Below, piece by piece: positions 10,291 through 19,423 of a DNA stretch of 64,000 nucleotides. The notes beneath the pieces were generated by a model. The model had not been told where the DNA came from. It searched no databases and saw nothing but the letters and a program-made list of their open reading frames with translations. Made by a program: the position numbers and the translations under genes. How positions within the stretch are numbered: the first letter of the stretch is position 1; the number at the start of each line of letters is the position of its first letter. Source of the stretch: Cladocopium goreaui. Taxonomy: Eukaryota; Sar; Dinophyceae; Suessiales; Symbiodiniaceae. Where the stretch lies: positions 1 through 64,000 of the forward strand of contig CAMXCT020002743.1 in the NCBI GenBank assembly GCA_947184155.2, in the 5' to 3' direction.

Positions 10291-12045
10291 AAGTATGGTG
10301 GAAAATAGGGGTAGATGGGATGCTGGCAATGGAGGGGAAAATGATGAGAAAAACAGTAGAAAAAATGAGGGAATATGACAGACAACAATGGGAAAAAAAT
10401 GGGAAAGGAGGGGAAAATGATGAGAACAACAATGGAAAAAAGGAGGGACTTTGACATAAAACAATGGAAAAAAAATAGGAAAGCAATGGAAACGGTGGAA
10501 AGAATAGGGAGAGGGTAAAATGATGCCAAGTAAAATTGAGGCTCCGATGTGGGACCATTATTGGTAAAGTTTACGGCGTCAAGCATGCGTGAAACAATGG
10601 AAAAGCAATGGAAAACTTGCTGTTTCGATGTGTGACCACTATGAAGAGTTTCTGGGTGAAGAGTCTCTAGGTGAAAAGTATATGGGTGAAAAGTTTGAGC
10701 AAGAAGAGTTTCTGGGTGAAGAGTCTCTGGGTGAAAAGTCTGTGCAAGAAGAGTTTCTGGGTGAAGAGTCTCTGGGTGAAAAGATGTGAACAGTATATTG
10801 GTGAAAAGTATGTGCAAGAAGAGTTTCTGGGTGAAGAGTCTCTGGGTGAAAAGTATATGGGTGAAAAGTAGGTGCAAGAAGAGTCTCTGCGTGAAAGTAT
10901 ATGGGTGAAAAATATGTGCAAGAAAAGTTTCTAGGTGAAGAGTCTCTGGGTGAAAAGTATATTGGTGAAAAGTATGTGCAAGAAGAGTTTTGGGTGAAGA
11001 GTCTCTGGGTGAAAAGTATATGGGTGAAACGTATGTGCAAGGAGAGTCTCTGGGTGAAAAGTATATGGGTGAAAAGTATGTGCAAGAAGAGTTTCTAGGT
11101 GAAGAGTCTCTGGGTGAAAAGTATATGGGTAAAAAGTATATGTGTGAAAAGTATGTGCACGAAGAGTTTCTGGGTGAAGAGTCTCTGGGTGAAAAGTCTG
11201 TGCAAGAAGAGTTTCTGGGTGAAGAATCTCTGGGTGAAAAGTATATGGGTGAAATGTATTGAAGAGTCTCTGGGTGAAAAGTATGGGGGAAAATAGGGGT
11301 AGATGGGATGCTGGCAATGGAGGGGAAAATGATGAGAAAAACAATAGAAAAAATGAGGGAATATGACAGACAACAATGGGAAAAAAATGGGAAAGGAGGG
11401 GAAAATGATGAGAACAACAATGGAAAAAAGGAGGGACTTTGACATAAAACAATGGAAAAAAATAGGAAAGCAATGGAAACGGTGGAAAGAATAGGGAGAG
11501 GGTAACATGATGCCAAGTAAAATTGAGGCTCCGATGTGGGACCATTATTGGTAAAGTTTACGGCGTCAAGCATGCGTGAAACAATGGAAAAGCAATGGAA
11601 AACTTGCTGTTTCGATGTGTGGAAGAGTTTCTGGGTGAAGAGTCTCTAGGTGAAAAGTATATGGGTGAAATGTATTGAAGAGTCTCTGGGTGAAAAGTAT
11701 GGTGGAAAATAGGGGTAGATGGGATGCTGGCAATGGAGGGGAAAATGATGAGAAAAACAGTAGAAAAAATGAGGGAATATGACAGACAACAATGGGAAAA
11801 AAATGGGAAAGGAGGGGAAATGATGAGAACAACAATGGAAAAAAGGAGGGACTTGACATAAAACAATGGGAAAAAATAGGAAAGCAATGGAAACGGTGGA
11901 AAGAATAGGGAGAGGGTAAAATGATGCCAAGTAAAATTGAGGCTCCGATGTGGGACCATTATTGGTAAAGTTTACGGCGTAAAGCATGCGTGAAACAATG
12001 GAAAAGCAATGGAAAACTTGCTGTTTCGATGTGTGACCACTATGG
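10290..12045. repeat. higher-order repeat: ~350-bp spacer module alternating with 60-bp satellite
   Basis: A purine-rich module begins at AAAATAGGGGTAGATGGGATG and ends near CTTGCTGTTTCGATGTGTG. It occurs at about 10300-10640, 11290-11625 and 11705-12045. Copies 1 and 2 are separated by ~650 bp of the 60-bp satellite, and copies 2 and 3 by only ~80 bp. The copies are nearly identical (a few single-base indels), so the duplication is recent. A reverse-strand open frame of 581 codons (9828-11573) runs through module and satellite; its translation is low-complexity (SPRDSSPRNSSCTYFSPIYF type). Confidence 0.9.
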
Positions 12046-12560
12046 AGTAGAAGCACAGAAAAAAAAACATGCAAGAAACGAGGAAAACCGTTTATACGGT
12101 GCCACTGTAGGGATTGTGGAAGGTGCATTTGGGTAAGCGTTTGACACCCAGCTGCCCCAAAAGTACCCAGCTCTGTCGACACAACAAAATACCCAGCTTG
12201 GAGTCTTTTTGTCGACATCCCTTGGCTTTTGGGACATGGGACAGCATGGGACCACTATAAAATGGAAAATTTTTTCCATCCTACCCTAAAATACCCAGCT
12301 GCCCCAAAAATACCCAGCTCTGTCGACAGGACATAGGACAGCATGGGACCACTATAAAATGGAAAACTATCTCCATCCCACCCAAAAAATACCCAGCTGC
12401 CCCAAAATACCCAGCTCCGTCGATACCAGTCTTTTTGTCGACATCCCTTGGCTTTTGGGACATGGGACAGCATGGGACCAATGGAAAACTACCAGAAAAT
12501 AAGTCTTGGTCTTTGTGTCAGCATCCCTTGGCTTTGGGACGTGCCGGGCTAAAGAAAAAT
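12046..12560. repeat. ~110-bp tandem repeat with GTCGAC and CTATAAAATGG words
   Basis: Three imperfect units contain AATACCCAGCTGCCCCAAAA, CAGCTCTGTCGACA, a CTTTTTGTCGACATCCCTTGG block and GGGACCACTATAAAATGG. The second unit lacks the CTTTTTGTCGAC block. Short reverse-strand open frames are incidental. Confidence 0.8.
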
Positions 12561-12599
12561 GTGGTGTCTTTGGGGCGATGATGGTGGGAGGATGTGGGA

Positions 12600-13010
12600 A
12601 GGCTGCGGCACTATAAAATGGAAACCCCCAACCCCAGGAAATCCTACCAGGAAGGGCATGTAATCTCTATAAAATCAGAGCACCCAACCCCTCAAAAAAC
12701 CATTCATTTTTGGATGTTGTAAGATACAGGGGGTTGGGGGTTCCTATTCTATAGTAGAAAGTTGGCTAGTTCCTTCATTTTAAGGCTAGGCTCCAGGGTA
12801 CGTTGGGGCCTCCCATTTTATAGTGATGGAGGGTTTTGCAGTAAATTTGTAGCTGTAAATATTTGCTTTTTCAAATAATTTTCTGATTTTATAGAGGTGC
12901 ACCTGTTTTGTGACCTTGGGTGTTTCCATTTTATAGAGGTCCCACTCCGGGGGGGGATGGGTGCCCCCGTTTTAGTACTATAAAATGGGGGCACCCAACC
13001 CCCCCACTTA
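12600..13010. repeat. nested inverted repeats around CTATAAAATGG
   Basis: Two inverted pairs are visible. CTATAAAATGGAAACCCCCAACCCC at about 12611 pairs with GGGGTTGGGGGTTCCTATTC near 12730 (about 22 of 25 match). The second is a tight palindrome at 12949-13006 with stems GGGGGGGATGGGTGCCCCC and GGGGGCACCCAACCCCCCC around a TAGTACTA centre. CCATTTTATAG also occurs near 12815 and 12925. This resembles nested miniature inverted-repeat elements. Confidence 0.65.
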
Positions 13011-13019
13011 ATCTAGTAG

Positions 13020-14930
13020 GGGATGTGAAAAGTATATGGGTGAAAAGTATGTGCAAGAAAAGTTTCTGGGTGAAAGTATATGGGTGAAAAATATGTGCAA
13101 GAAAAGTTTCTAGGTGAAGAGTCTCTGGGTGAAAAGTATATTGGTGAAAAAGTATGTGCAAGAAGAGTTTCTGGGTGAAGAGTCTCTGGGTGAAAAGTAT
13201 ATGGGTGAAAAGTATGTGCAAGAAGAGTTTCTGGGTGAAGAGTCTCTGGGTGAAAAGTATATGGGTGAAAAGTATGTGCAAGAAGAGTCTCTGGGTGAAA
13301 AGTATATGGGTAAAAAGTAAAATTGAGGCTCCGATGTGGGACCATTATATGTGCAAGAAGAGTTTCTGGGTGAAGAGTCTCTAGGTGAAAAGTATATGGG
13401 TGAAAAGTTTGATCAAGAAGAGTTTCTGGGTGAAGAGTCTCTGGGTGAAAAGTCTGTGCAAGAAGAGTTTCTGGGTGAAGAGTCTCTGGGTGAAAAGATG
13501 TGAGCAGTATATAGGTGAAAAGTATGTGCAAGAAGAGTTTCTGGGTGAAGAGTCTCTGGGTGAAAAGTATATGGGTGAAAAGTAGGTGCAAGAAGAGTCT
13601 TTGGGTGAAAGTATATGGGTGAAAAATATGTGCAAGAGAAGTTTCTAGGTGAAGAGTCTCTGGGTGAAAAGTATATTGGTTATTTTATTAAAAGTAAGTA
13701 TGTGCAGAAGAGTTTTCTGGTGATGAAGAGTTCTCTGGGTTGTAAAAAGTTTATATGGTGAAACGTATGTGCAAGAAGAGTATCTGGGTGAAAGTATATG
13801 GGTGGAAAAAAAAGTTATGTGGCAAGAAGGGTTTTTGGGTGAAGAGTTTTGGGTGAAAAGTATTGAAAGTTATATGGGTGAAAAGTATGGCAAGACAGAG
13901 TTTATTGGGTGAGGTTTGGTTAACAAAAAGTATTATGGGGCGAACGAAAAAGTATGGCAAGAAGAGTCTCTGGTGTGAATTGAAAAGTAAGTGCACGAAG
14001 AGTTTCTGGGTGAAGAGTCTCTGGGTGAAAAGTGTATGGGTGAACTGATGTGCAAGAAGAGTTTCTGGGTGAAGAGTCTCTGGGTGAAAAGTATATGGGT
14101 GAAATGTATGTGCAAGAAGAGTTTCTGGGTGAAGAGTCTCTGGGTGAAAAGTATATGAGTGAAAAGTATGTGCAAGAAAAGTTTCTGGGTGAAAGTATAT
14201 GGGTGAAAAATATGTGCAAGAAAAGTTTCTAGGTGAAGAGTCTCTGGGTGAAAAGTATATTGGTGAAAAGTATGTGCAAGAAGAGTTTCTGGGTGAAGAG
14301 TCTCTGGGTGAAAAGTATATGGGTGAAAAGTATGTGCAAGCAGAGTCTCTGGGTGAAAAGTATATGGGTGAAAAGTATGTGCAAGAAGAGTTTCTAGGTG
14401 AAGAGGCTCTGTGTGAAAAGTATATGGGTAAAAAGTATATGGGTGAAAAGTATGTGCACGAAGAGTTTCTGGGTGAAGAGTCTCTGGGTGAAAAGTCTGT
14501 GCAAGAAGAATTTCTGGGTGAAGAATCTCTGGGTGAAAAGTATATGGGTGACATGTATGTGCAAGAAGAGTTTCTGGTGAAGAGTCTCTGGGTGAAAAGT
14601 ATATGGGCGAAAAGTATTTGCAAGAAGAGTTTCTGGGTGAAGAGTCTCTGGGTGAAAAGTATGTGGGTGAAAAGTATGTGCAAGAAGAGTTTCTGGGTGA
14701 AGAGTCTCTGGGTGAAAAGTCTGTGCAAGAAGAGTTTCTGGGTGAAAAATCTCTGGGTGAAAAGTATATGGGTGAAATGTATGTGCAAGAAAAAAAATTG
14801 GGTGAAGAGTCTCTTTGTGAAAAGTATATGGGTGAAAAGTCTGTGCAAGAAGAGTTTCTGGGTGAAAAATCTCTGGGTGAAAAGTATATGGGTGAAATGT
14901 ATTGAAGAGTCGCTGGGTGAAAAGTATGGT
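13020..14930. repeat. 60-bp satellite, block 2
   Basis: The same modules as in block 1 are present. The part from about 13680 to 13980 is strongly degraded by small indels, while both flanks are regular. A 30-bp fragment of the spacer module end (AATTGAGGCTCCGATGTGGG) is inserted at about 13319-13348. Open frames on both strands (for example 13751-14848 reverse and 14199-14939 forward) reflect the repeat. The block ends at 14924 with the start of a fourth spacer module. Confidence 0.95.
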
Positions 14931-14950
14931 GGAAAATAGGGGTAGATGGG

Positions 14951-17875
14951 ATGCTGGCTTTCGTTCCCCCCTTCTCAGGTGTTCTTCATTTTGATGAGTA
15001 TCTGAAGGCTCCCAGTGACTGGCCCACGGTGCACGCTCCGAGAGTTATGGTGGATGACTCTTCGTGGGGAGCTGTATGCACTGGCTTGGTGTCAGCGGGA
15101 GTGTGTACTTGGATTGAAGAATCTGAAGTTTTCCATGTTGGTGGTGTTCCCCTTCTGAATGGTATGTTTGGAGTGACCAAAGATGAGTGGACGGCCGAGG
15201 GTGACGAGATTTTTCGTCTCATAATGAACCTTGTGCCCTTGAATGCCCTTTGTCTTCCAATGTCAGGAGATGTTGATACCCTGCCATCATGGGGAGGAAT
15301 GAATCCATTCTTCTTACAACCAAGTGAACATTTGCTCATTAGTTCTGAAGACGTGAAGTGCTTCTTCTATACGATGCGGGTGCCTCTTTGCTGGGTCAAG
15401 TACCTTGCCTTCAACAAGCCGGTCCCTGATGAGGTGTTGCCAGCGCACCTCCGGGGACGGGCGATTTACATAGCTTCTAGGGTCTTGCCAATGGGTTTCT
15501 TGAACAGTGTCAGTCTTGCCCAACATGTTCATCGAAATTTGGTTTCTTGGAGCCGGGTGCATGAACCTACGTTGGTGCAAGAGCACAATGCCCCTGAACA
15601 GGAGCTAAGAAAGGACAGACCATTTACCACGGGGAACCCGACCTGGAGGGTTTACCTTGACAATTATGATCTGTTGGAATGGGTGGAGGCCACTCAGATG
15701 GCCCACCTGGAAGGGTCCGTGGCTCCTGGAGTTCTGGCCCTCCGGCAGGAGTATGAGCGTTGGGAGGTCCCGCGGAATCAAAAGAAGTCAGTTGAACGAT
15801 CCGCGAAGTGTGAAATGCAAGGAGCCACCATTGACGGCAAACTGGGAGTGGCCTATCCCCGGGAGAGTAAGCTGTGTCGCTACTTCTCCTTGGCCCTTAA
15901 CCTGGCATCATTGGAGCTTGCGACCCAAAAGCAATGGCAGATTGTTTGTGGAGGCCTTGTCTATGTGAGTATGTTCCGGCGGCCCATGTTGAGTGGACTG
16001 AACGCCGTGTGGCGCCATATTGAATCTTACAACTCCGGGGGGTCTCTTCGACTGAGGACCCCTGCTGAGTGCCGCTTGGAGATTCTGCGCTTTTTGGGCA
16101 TGTTTCCTTTAGCCAGGATGGATTTCCGCCTGGATGTGCACCCGGTGGTGACATGCAGCGACGCATCAAGCTCAGGTGGAGGGATCTGTGCTTCCCGGGG
16201 AACCACGTTTCTGGGGCAGGTAGTTGCTCAAGGGGAACTGCGAGGTGACCAGGCAGAGGCCAATGTGGACGGAGGCGTGCTGCTCATTGGACTTTTTGAT
16301 GGGATCGGAGCTCTACGAGTGGCCATGGAGCTTCTGAATGTCCCCATATTGGGTTACGTGTCGGTGGAGCAGCACGCCCCCGCCCGCCGTGTGGTGGAAC
16401 GACACTACCCCGGGGTGATTCATTGCCCTGATGTGGCAAAAATTGATGGAGACACCATCAAGTCCTGGAGTACACGCTTCTCGCAATCATGTCTGGTAGT
16501 CATTGGAGCTGGACCACCCTGCCAGGGTGTAAGCGGACTCAACAGTGACCGCAAAGGAGCCCTTCGTGATCAACGGTCGTCGCTGTTCTCACATGTCCCC
16601 CGGATCCGAGACGATGTGAAGGTGCATTTCCCGTGGTGCCCGGTCTATGTTCTCATGGAGTCGGTGGCCTCTATGGACCGAGCCGATCGTGAGATTATGA
16701 CACAGGCTATCGGGGTCGATCCCCTGCGGTGCGATGCAGGGACCCTGACGTGGTGCCACCGACCGCACCTTTATTGGTGCGACTGGGAAATGATTTCCGG
16801 GGAGGGCTACTCCTTGACCCGTGAGCAACAGGACCAACCTGTTGACCTCTATTTGACCGGGAACCAGGAGCTGTCCGATGTCCTTCGAGCAGGATGGATC
16901 AAGGTCGAGCCGCTCACGTTGTTCCCCACCTTTACTACAGCAAGGCCCCGGGCTACGCCTGGCCGAAAACCCGCGGGGATCCAGCAGTGCACCTTGGAGG
17001 AGTTGCAGCGTTGGACCCTGGACAAGCATCGCTTTCCGCCGTACCAGTACCGTACGGTCAATGCTTTGGTAAATCGGAGCAATGAGGTGCGCCTGCCTGA
17101 TGTCGCTGAACGGGAGCTCCTGCTTGGTTTTCCATTGAATTACACAACAGGTTGCTTCCCAAAGGGAGAGCAGAAAGGTGAAGCCTACAACGATTGCAGG
17201 CTAACGTTACTTGGTAACACATGGAGTGTTATCGTAGTAGCGTGCCTCCTGAACCAGCTCCTGGCCCGGCTGGGCCTGACGCCTCTGAGGACGCCCCAGA
17301 TGATCATTGATCAGGCCCGCCCTGGTCACTGTTCAGCCGTGCAAGGACGACTTTTCCGATTGCCTTTGAACGGCCCCCGAGCCGCGAAGGAAGATCAATC
17401 ATTGGAGCTGGCACGCAGGCTCAGCTGCCTGATTTCTATTAAAGGAGAGGATATCATGCTTACCACGCCTACGTCCCAGCAGGTGAAATATCATCGATTT
17501 CGATCGAGCGTGCCAGCGCGATGCTGGAAGTGGCGCATAGTGGCAGGGTGGAAATGGAAGCATTCTCGTGAACACATCAATGGGTTGGAGCTGAGGGCAA
17601 TCCTCACAACGCTGAGATGGCGTCTGGAACATTCCGGACATCTCAAGACTCGGTTCATTCATTTGACAGATAGTCTTGTGTGCCTTCATGCTTTGAGTCG
17701 TGGGCGTAGTAGCTCACGAAAGCTCAGAAGCACTATGTCTCGCATAAACGCACTGGTACTGGCTTCGGGAGTCGAGCCCCTGTGGGGCTACGTGCATACG
17801 GAACAGAATCCTGCCGATAAGCCCAGCAGATGGGGCCGGCAGGTCGGAACCAAATTCCGTCATGCCAAAGCGTAA
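14951..17875 (+). CDS. RT / split RNase H / DNA C5-cytosine methyltransferase polyprotein
   Basis: The ORF has 974 residues. Reverse transcriptase spans about 30-390, with motif 2 RLIMNLVPLN (89-98), motif A EDVKCFFYTM (133-142, D134), motif B LPMGFLNSVS (179-188) and motif C VYLDNYD (234-240, YLDN instead of YxDD). RNase H begins with SDASSSGGG (D404). A C5 methyltransferase follows: motif I FDGIGALR (449-456), motif IV GPPCQGVSG with catalytic C524, motif VI ESV (570-572, usually ENV), motif VIII RPHLYW (604-609), motif IX RELLLGFP (721-728) and motif X LLGNTW (753-758). RNase H then resumes with INGLELRAIL (E880), HLTDSL (D907) and EQNPADKPSR (D956), so D404/E880/D907/D956 would form one active site. 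The first three codons come from the flanking satellite, so this M1 is not the original start. The stop overlaps the recombinase start by 14 nt. Confidence 0.9.
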   Translation: MLAFVPPFSGVLHFDEYLKAPSDWPTVHAPRVMVDDSSWGAVCTGLVSAGVCTWIEESEVFHVGGVPLLNGMFGVTKDEWTAEGDEIFRLIMNLVPLNALCLPMSGDVDTLPSWGGMNPFFLQPSEHLLISSEDVKCFFYTMRVPLCWVKYLAFNKPVPDEVLPAHLRGRAIYIASRVLPMGFLNSVSLAQHVHRNLVSWSRVHEPTLVQEHNAPEQELRKDRPFTTGNPTWRVYLDNYDLLEWVEATQMAHLEGSVAPGVLALRQEYERWEVPRNQKKSVERSAKCEMQGATIDGKLGVAYPRESKLCRYFSLALNLASLELATQKQWQIVCGGLVYVSMFRRPMLSGLNAVWRHIESYNSGGSLRLRTPAECRLEILRFLGMFPLARMDFRLDVHPVVTCSDASSSGGGICASRGTTFLGQVVAQGELRGDQAEANVDGGVLLIGLFDGIGALRVAMELLNVPILGYVSVEQHAPARRVVERHYPGVIHCPDVAKIDGDTIKSWSTRFSQSCLVVIGAGPPCQGVSGLNSDRKGALRDQRSSLFSHVPRIRDDVKVHFPWCPVYVLMESVASMDRADREIMTQAIGVDPLRCDAGTLTWCHRPHLYWCDWEMISGEGYSLTREQQDQPVDLYLTGNQELSDVLRAGWIKVEPLTLFPTFTTARPRATPGRKPAGIQQCTLEELQRWTLDKHRFPPYQYRTVNALVNRSNEVRLPDVAERELLLGFPLNYTTGCFPKGEQKGEAYNDCRLTLLGNTWSVIVVACLLNQLLARLGLTPLRTPQMIIDQARPGHCSAVQGRLFRLPLNGPRAAKEDQSLELARRLSCLISIKGEDIMLTTPTSQQVKYHRFRSSVPARCWKWRIVAGWKWKHSREHINGLELRAILTTLRWRLEHSGHLKTRFIHLTDSLVCLHALSRGRSSSRKLRSTMSRINALVLASGVEPLWGYVHTEQNPADKPSRWGRQVGTKFRHAKA

Positions 17876-18995
17876 ACTCCTAGAACAACACAAAGCCAGT
17901 GACCGTGCGCGTGAGAGACAGAAACTTGGCACATTGAGAGAGCTCACAGTTCAACCCGCCACTCGAAAACGATATCAGAGGGCCACGCAAGCATTTTTTG
18001 ATTTCCTACACCAGGAACAGCTGGAGATTTCTCGAAAACGCGATCAGTTTGATATAGTTGTGTGTGAATTTCTAGAGCACCTTTGGAGTACTGGCGTTGG
18101 CCGGGGTCAAGCCAATGACACCGTAGCGGGGCTCCAAGATCTTCAGCCAAGCCTCCGTAATCACCTGCCAGGGGCCTGGCGACTTCTCAAAACCTGGGCC
18201 GTAAATGAGGTGCCAAACCGAGCACCACCTCTCCCTGAGCTCGTAGTTCATGCTATGGCAGGGTGTGAATTACTAGGGCTTAAGTCTTCCAGTCTTCTTT
18301 GTGCACCCAAGGATCGACAGGTCCTGATATCACTAAGCTTGACCAAATCGGGCAAGAGACAAGGGGCTGCAGAATCTGTAATTCTTGGTGTGGAAGAGGG
18401 CGTTCGCCTGGTGCAGCATTGGAAACAGATTGCTAAAGTGGCTACCCCATTGGCATCCTCACCTGTGAGATGGCGAACACTGTTTACTCAAAGTCTGGCC
18501 TCACTGGGCCTTGAATCTTTTCAGTTTAGACCCTATTCCTTGAGAAGGGGAGGGGCAACTTGGTGGTTTCAAAAGCATCAGAACCTTGACCGTATCCTAG
18601 TTCAAGGGCGCTGGCTTGCCCATAAAACTGCTAGGATTTATATAAATGAAGGTTTGGCGATGCTCACCAAGACTCAAATTGATTTCAACTCTCCAACAAT
18701 GCGATCTTTTTTGCACATTTACCGTAATACGGTACGTACTCCACGTTTTTCCACACTTGAGCCTCCGGCAAATGCCGGAAGTACAGGGGGACGTGGAAAG
18801 AAAGGATCAAAGAGGGTGAGGAAGCGCGTTCAAAATGCATTTTGGTTGCTGCCAGGGCGTGCTACTTTATTTTTCGGGGTGGCAAGAAATCCGGAGGTTT
18901 GGCTCGATTCCATTGCCAGAAAAATAAACCTTTCCTCTGACACCTCGGGTTTGGCCGGGTGTTCAGAAATGGCTTGTCTGAGAGTAGACGGGTAG
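17862..18995 (+). CDS. tyrosine recombinase of the retroelement, catalytic Arg I region missing
   Basis: The ORF has 377 residues. An N-terminal core-binding-like helical region (about 25-110, RKRYQRATQAFFDFL) precedes the catalytic domain. Visible catalytic motifs are YSLRRGGAT (225-233, with Arg II at R228 and Tyr for the usual His), GRW (249-251) and the nucleophile Tyr in ARIYINEG (Y260). The TKSGK strand is at 161-165. The segment that normally carries Arg I, just before ELLGL, is absent: HAMAGC (130-135) runs straight into ELLGL, which implies an in-frame deletion of roughly 25-30 residues at about 18264. The basic tail after 305 reads into the terminal repeat. The ATG overlaps the upstream ORF by 14 nt in another frame. 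It probably once integrated circular cDNA; this copy should be inactive. Confidence 0.85.
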   Translation: MPKRKLLEQHKASDRARERQKLGTLRELTVQPATRKRYQRATQAFFDFLHQEQLEISRKRDQFDIVVCEFLEHLWSTGVGRGQANDTVAGLQDLQPSLRNHLPGAWRLLKTWAVNEVPNRAPPLPELVVHAMAGCELLGLKSSSLLCAPKDRQVLISLSLTKSGKRQGAAESVILGVEEGVRLVQHWKQIAKVATPLASSPVRWRTLFTQSLASLGLESFQFRPYSLRRGGATWWFQKHQNLDRILVQGRWLAHKTARIYINEGLAMLTKTQIDFNSPTMRSFLHIYRNTVRTPRFSTLEPPANAGSTGGRGKKGSKRVRKRVQNAFWLLPGRATLFFGVARNPEVWLDSIARKINLSSDTSGLAGCSEMACLRVDG

Positions 18996-19328
18996 TACCA
19001 CCCTGTTGTCGAATTTTTTGGATCCGTTTTTATATCTTTTCCTGACGCACTTGCTGCGAAGTGGAGCAAAAGTGAATTGCATCACATCTTTGTATCTCCG
19101 GCCCGGTAGTAAAGATGGGATCATTGAACATGCTCCGTAGTGTGTGGCTTTAGCTCCCAAACCCTCCCTCCCCTCGGGAGTTCTCTCCTGTTGGGGGAAA
19201 GAAAGGATCAAAGAGGGTGAGGAAGCGCGTTCAAAATGCATTTTGGTTGCTGCCAGGGCGTACTACTTTATTTTTCCTGACACACTTGCTGCGAAGTGGA
19301 GCAAAAGTGAATTGCATCACATCTTTAT
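18795..19328 (+). repeat. 3' terminal direct repeats A - B - AB
   Basis: Segment A (18795-18876, GGAAAGAAAGGATCAAAG to TTATTTTTC) and segment B (19041-19092, CTGACGCACTTGCTGCGAAG to CACATCTTT) are separated by 164 bp. At 19196-19328 A and B recur joined directly at TTATTTTTC/CTGACACAC, with only 2-4 mismatches. The join lies at a shared TTTTC. Either the second copy lost the middle by microhomology deletion, or these are remnants of split direct repeats as in PAT/DIRS-type elements. Confidence 0.75.
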
Positions 19329-19423
19329 ATATATATATATAACCATTCTTATTAATGATCGTTTATCCAGTCCATCAATATTGATGTACAGAATCTTTCT
19401 CTTCTTGCTGCACCACTGCGCAG

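Larger units (their letters stand above)
14960..19330 (+). mobile_element. tyrosine-recombinase retroelement with embedded C5-cytosine methyltransferase
   Basis: Two overlapping ORFs encode RT, RNase H, cytosine methyltransferase and RNase H remainder, then a tyrosine recombinase. Direct repeats follow at 18795-19328. This is the DIRS/YR class layout (recombinase instead of DDE integrase), but classical DIRS elements carry an adenine-type methyltransferase, not C5. The left edge is at about 14959, where a satellite spacer module stops after GATGGGATGCTGGC and element sequence begins. No gag-like ORF is present, so the 5' part is missing. Transcription is +. The copy appears non-autonomous (see the recombinase). 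Confidence 0.85.

Noticed and set aside
9828-11573. 581-codon reverse-strand open frame
   Set aside because: Runs through the 60-bp satellite and purine-rich spacer; low-complexity translation and equally open alternative frames.
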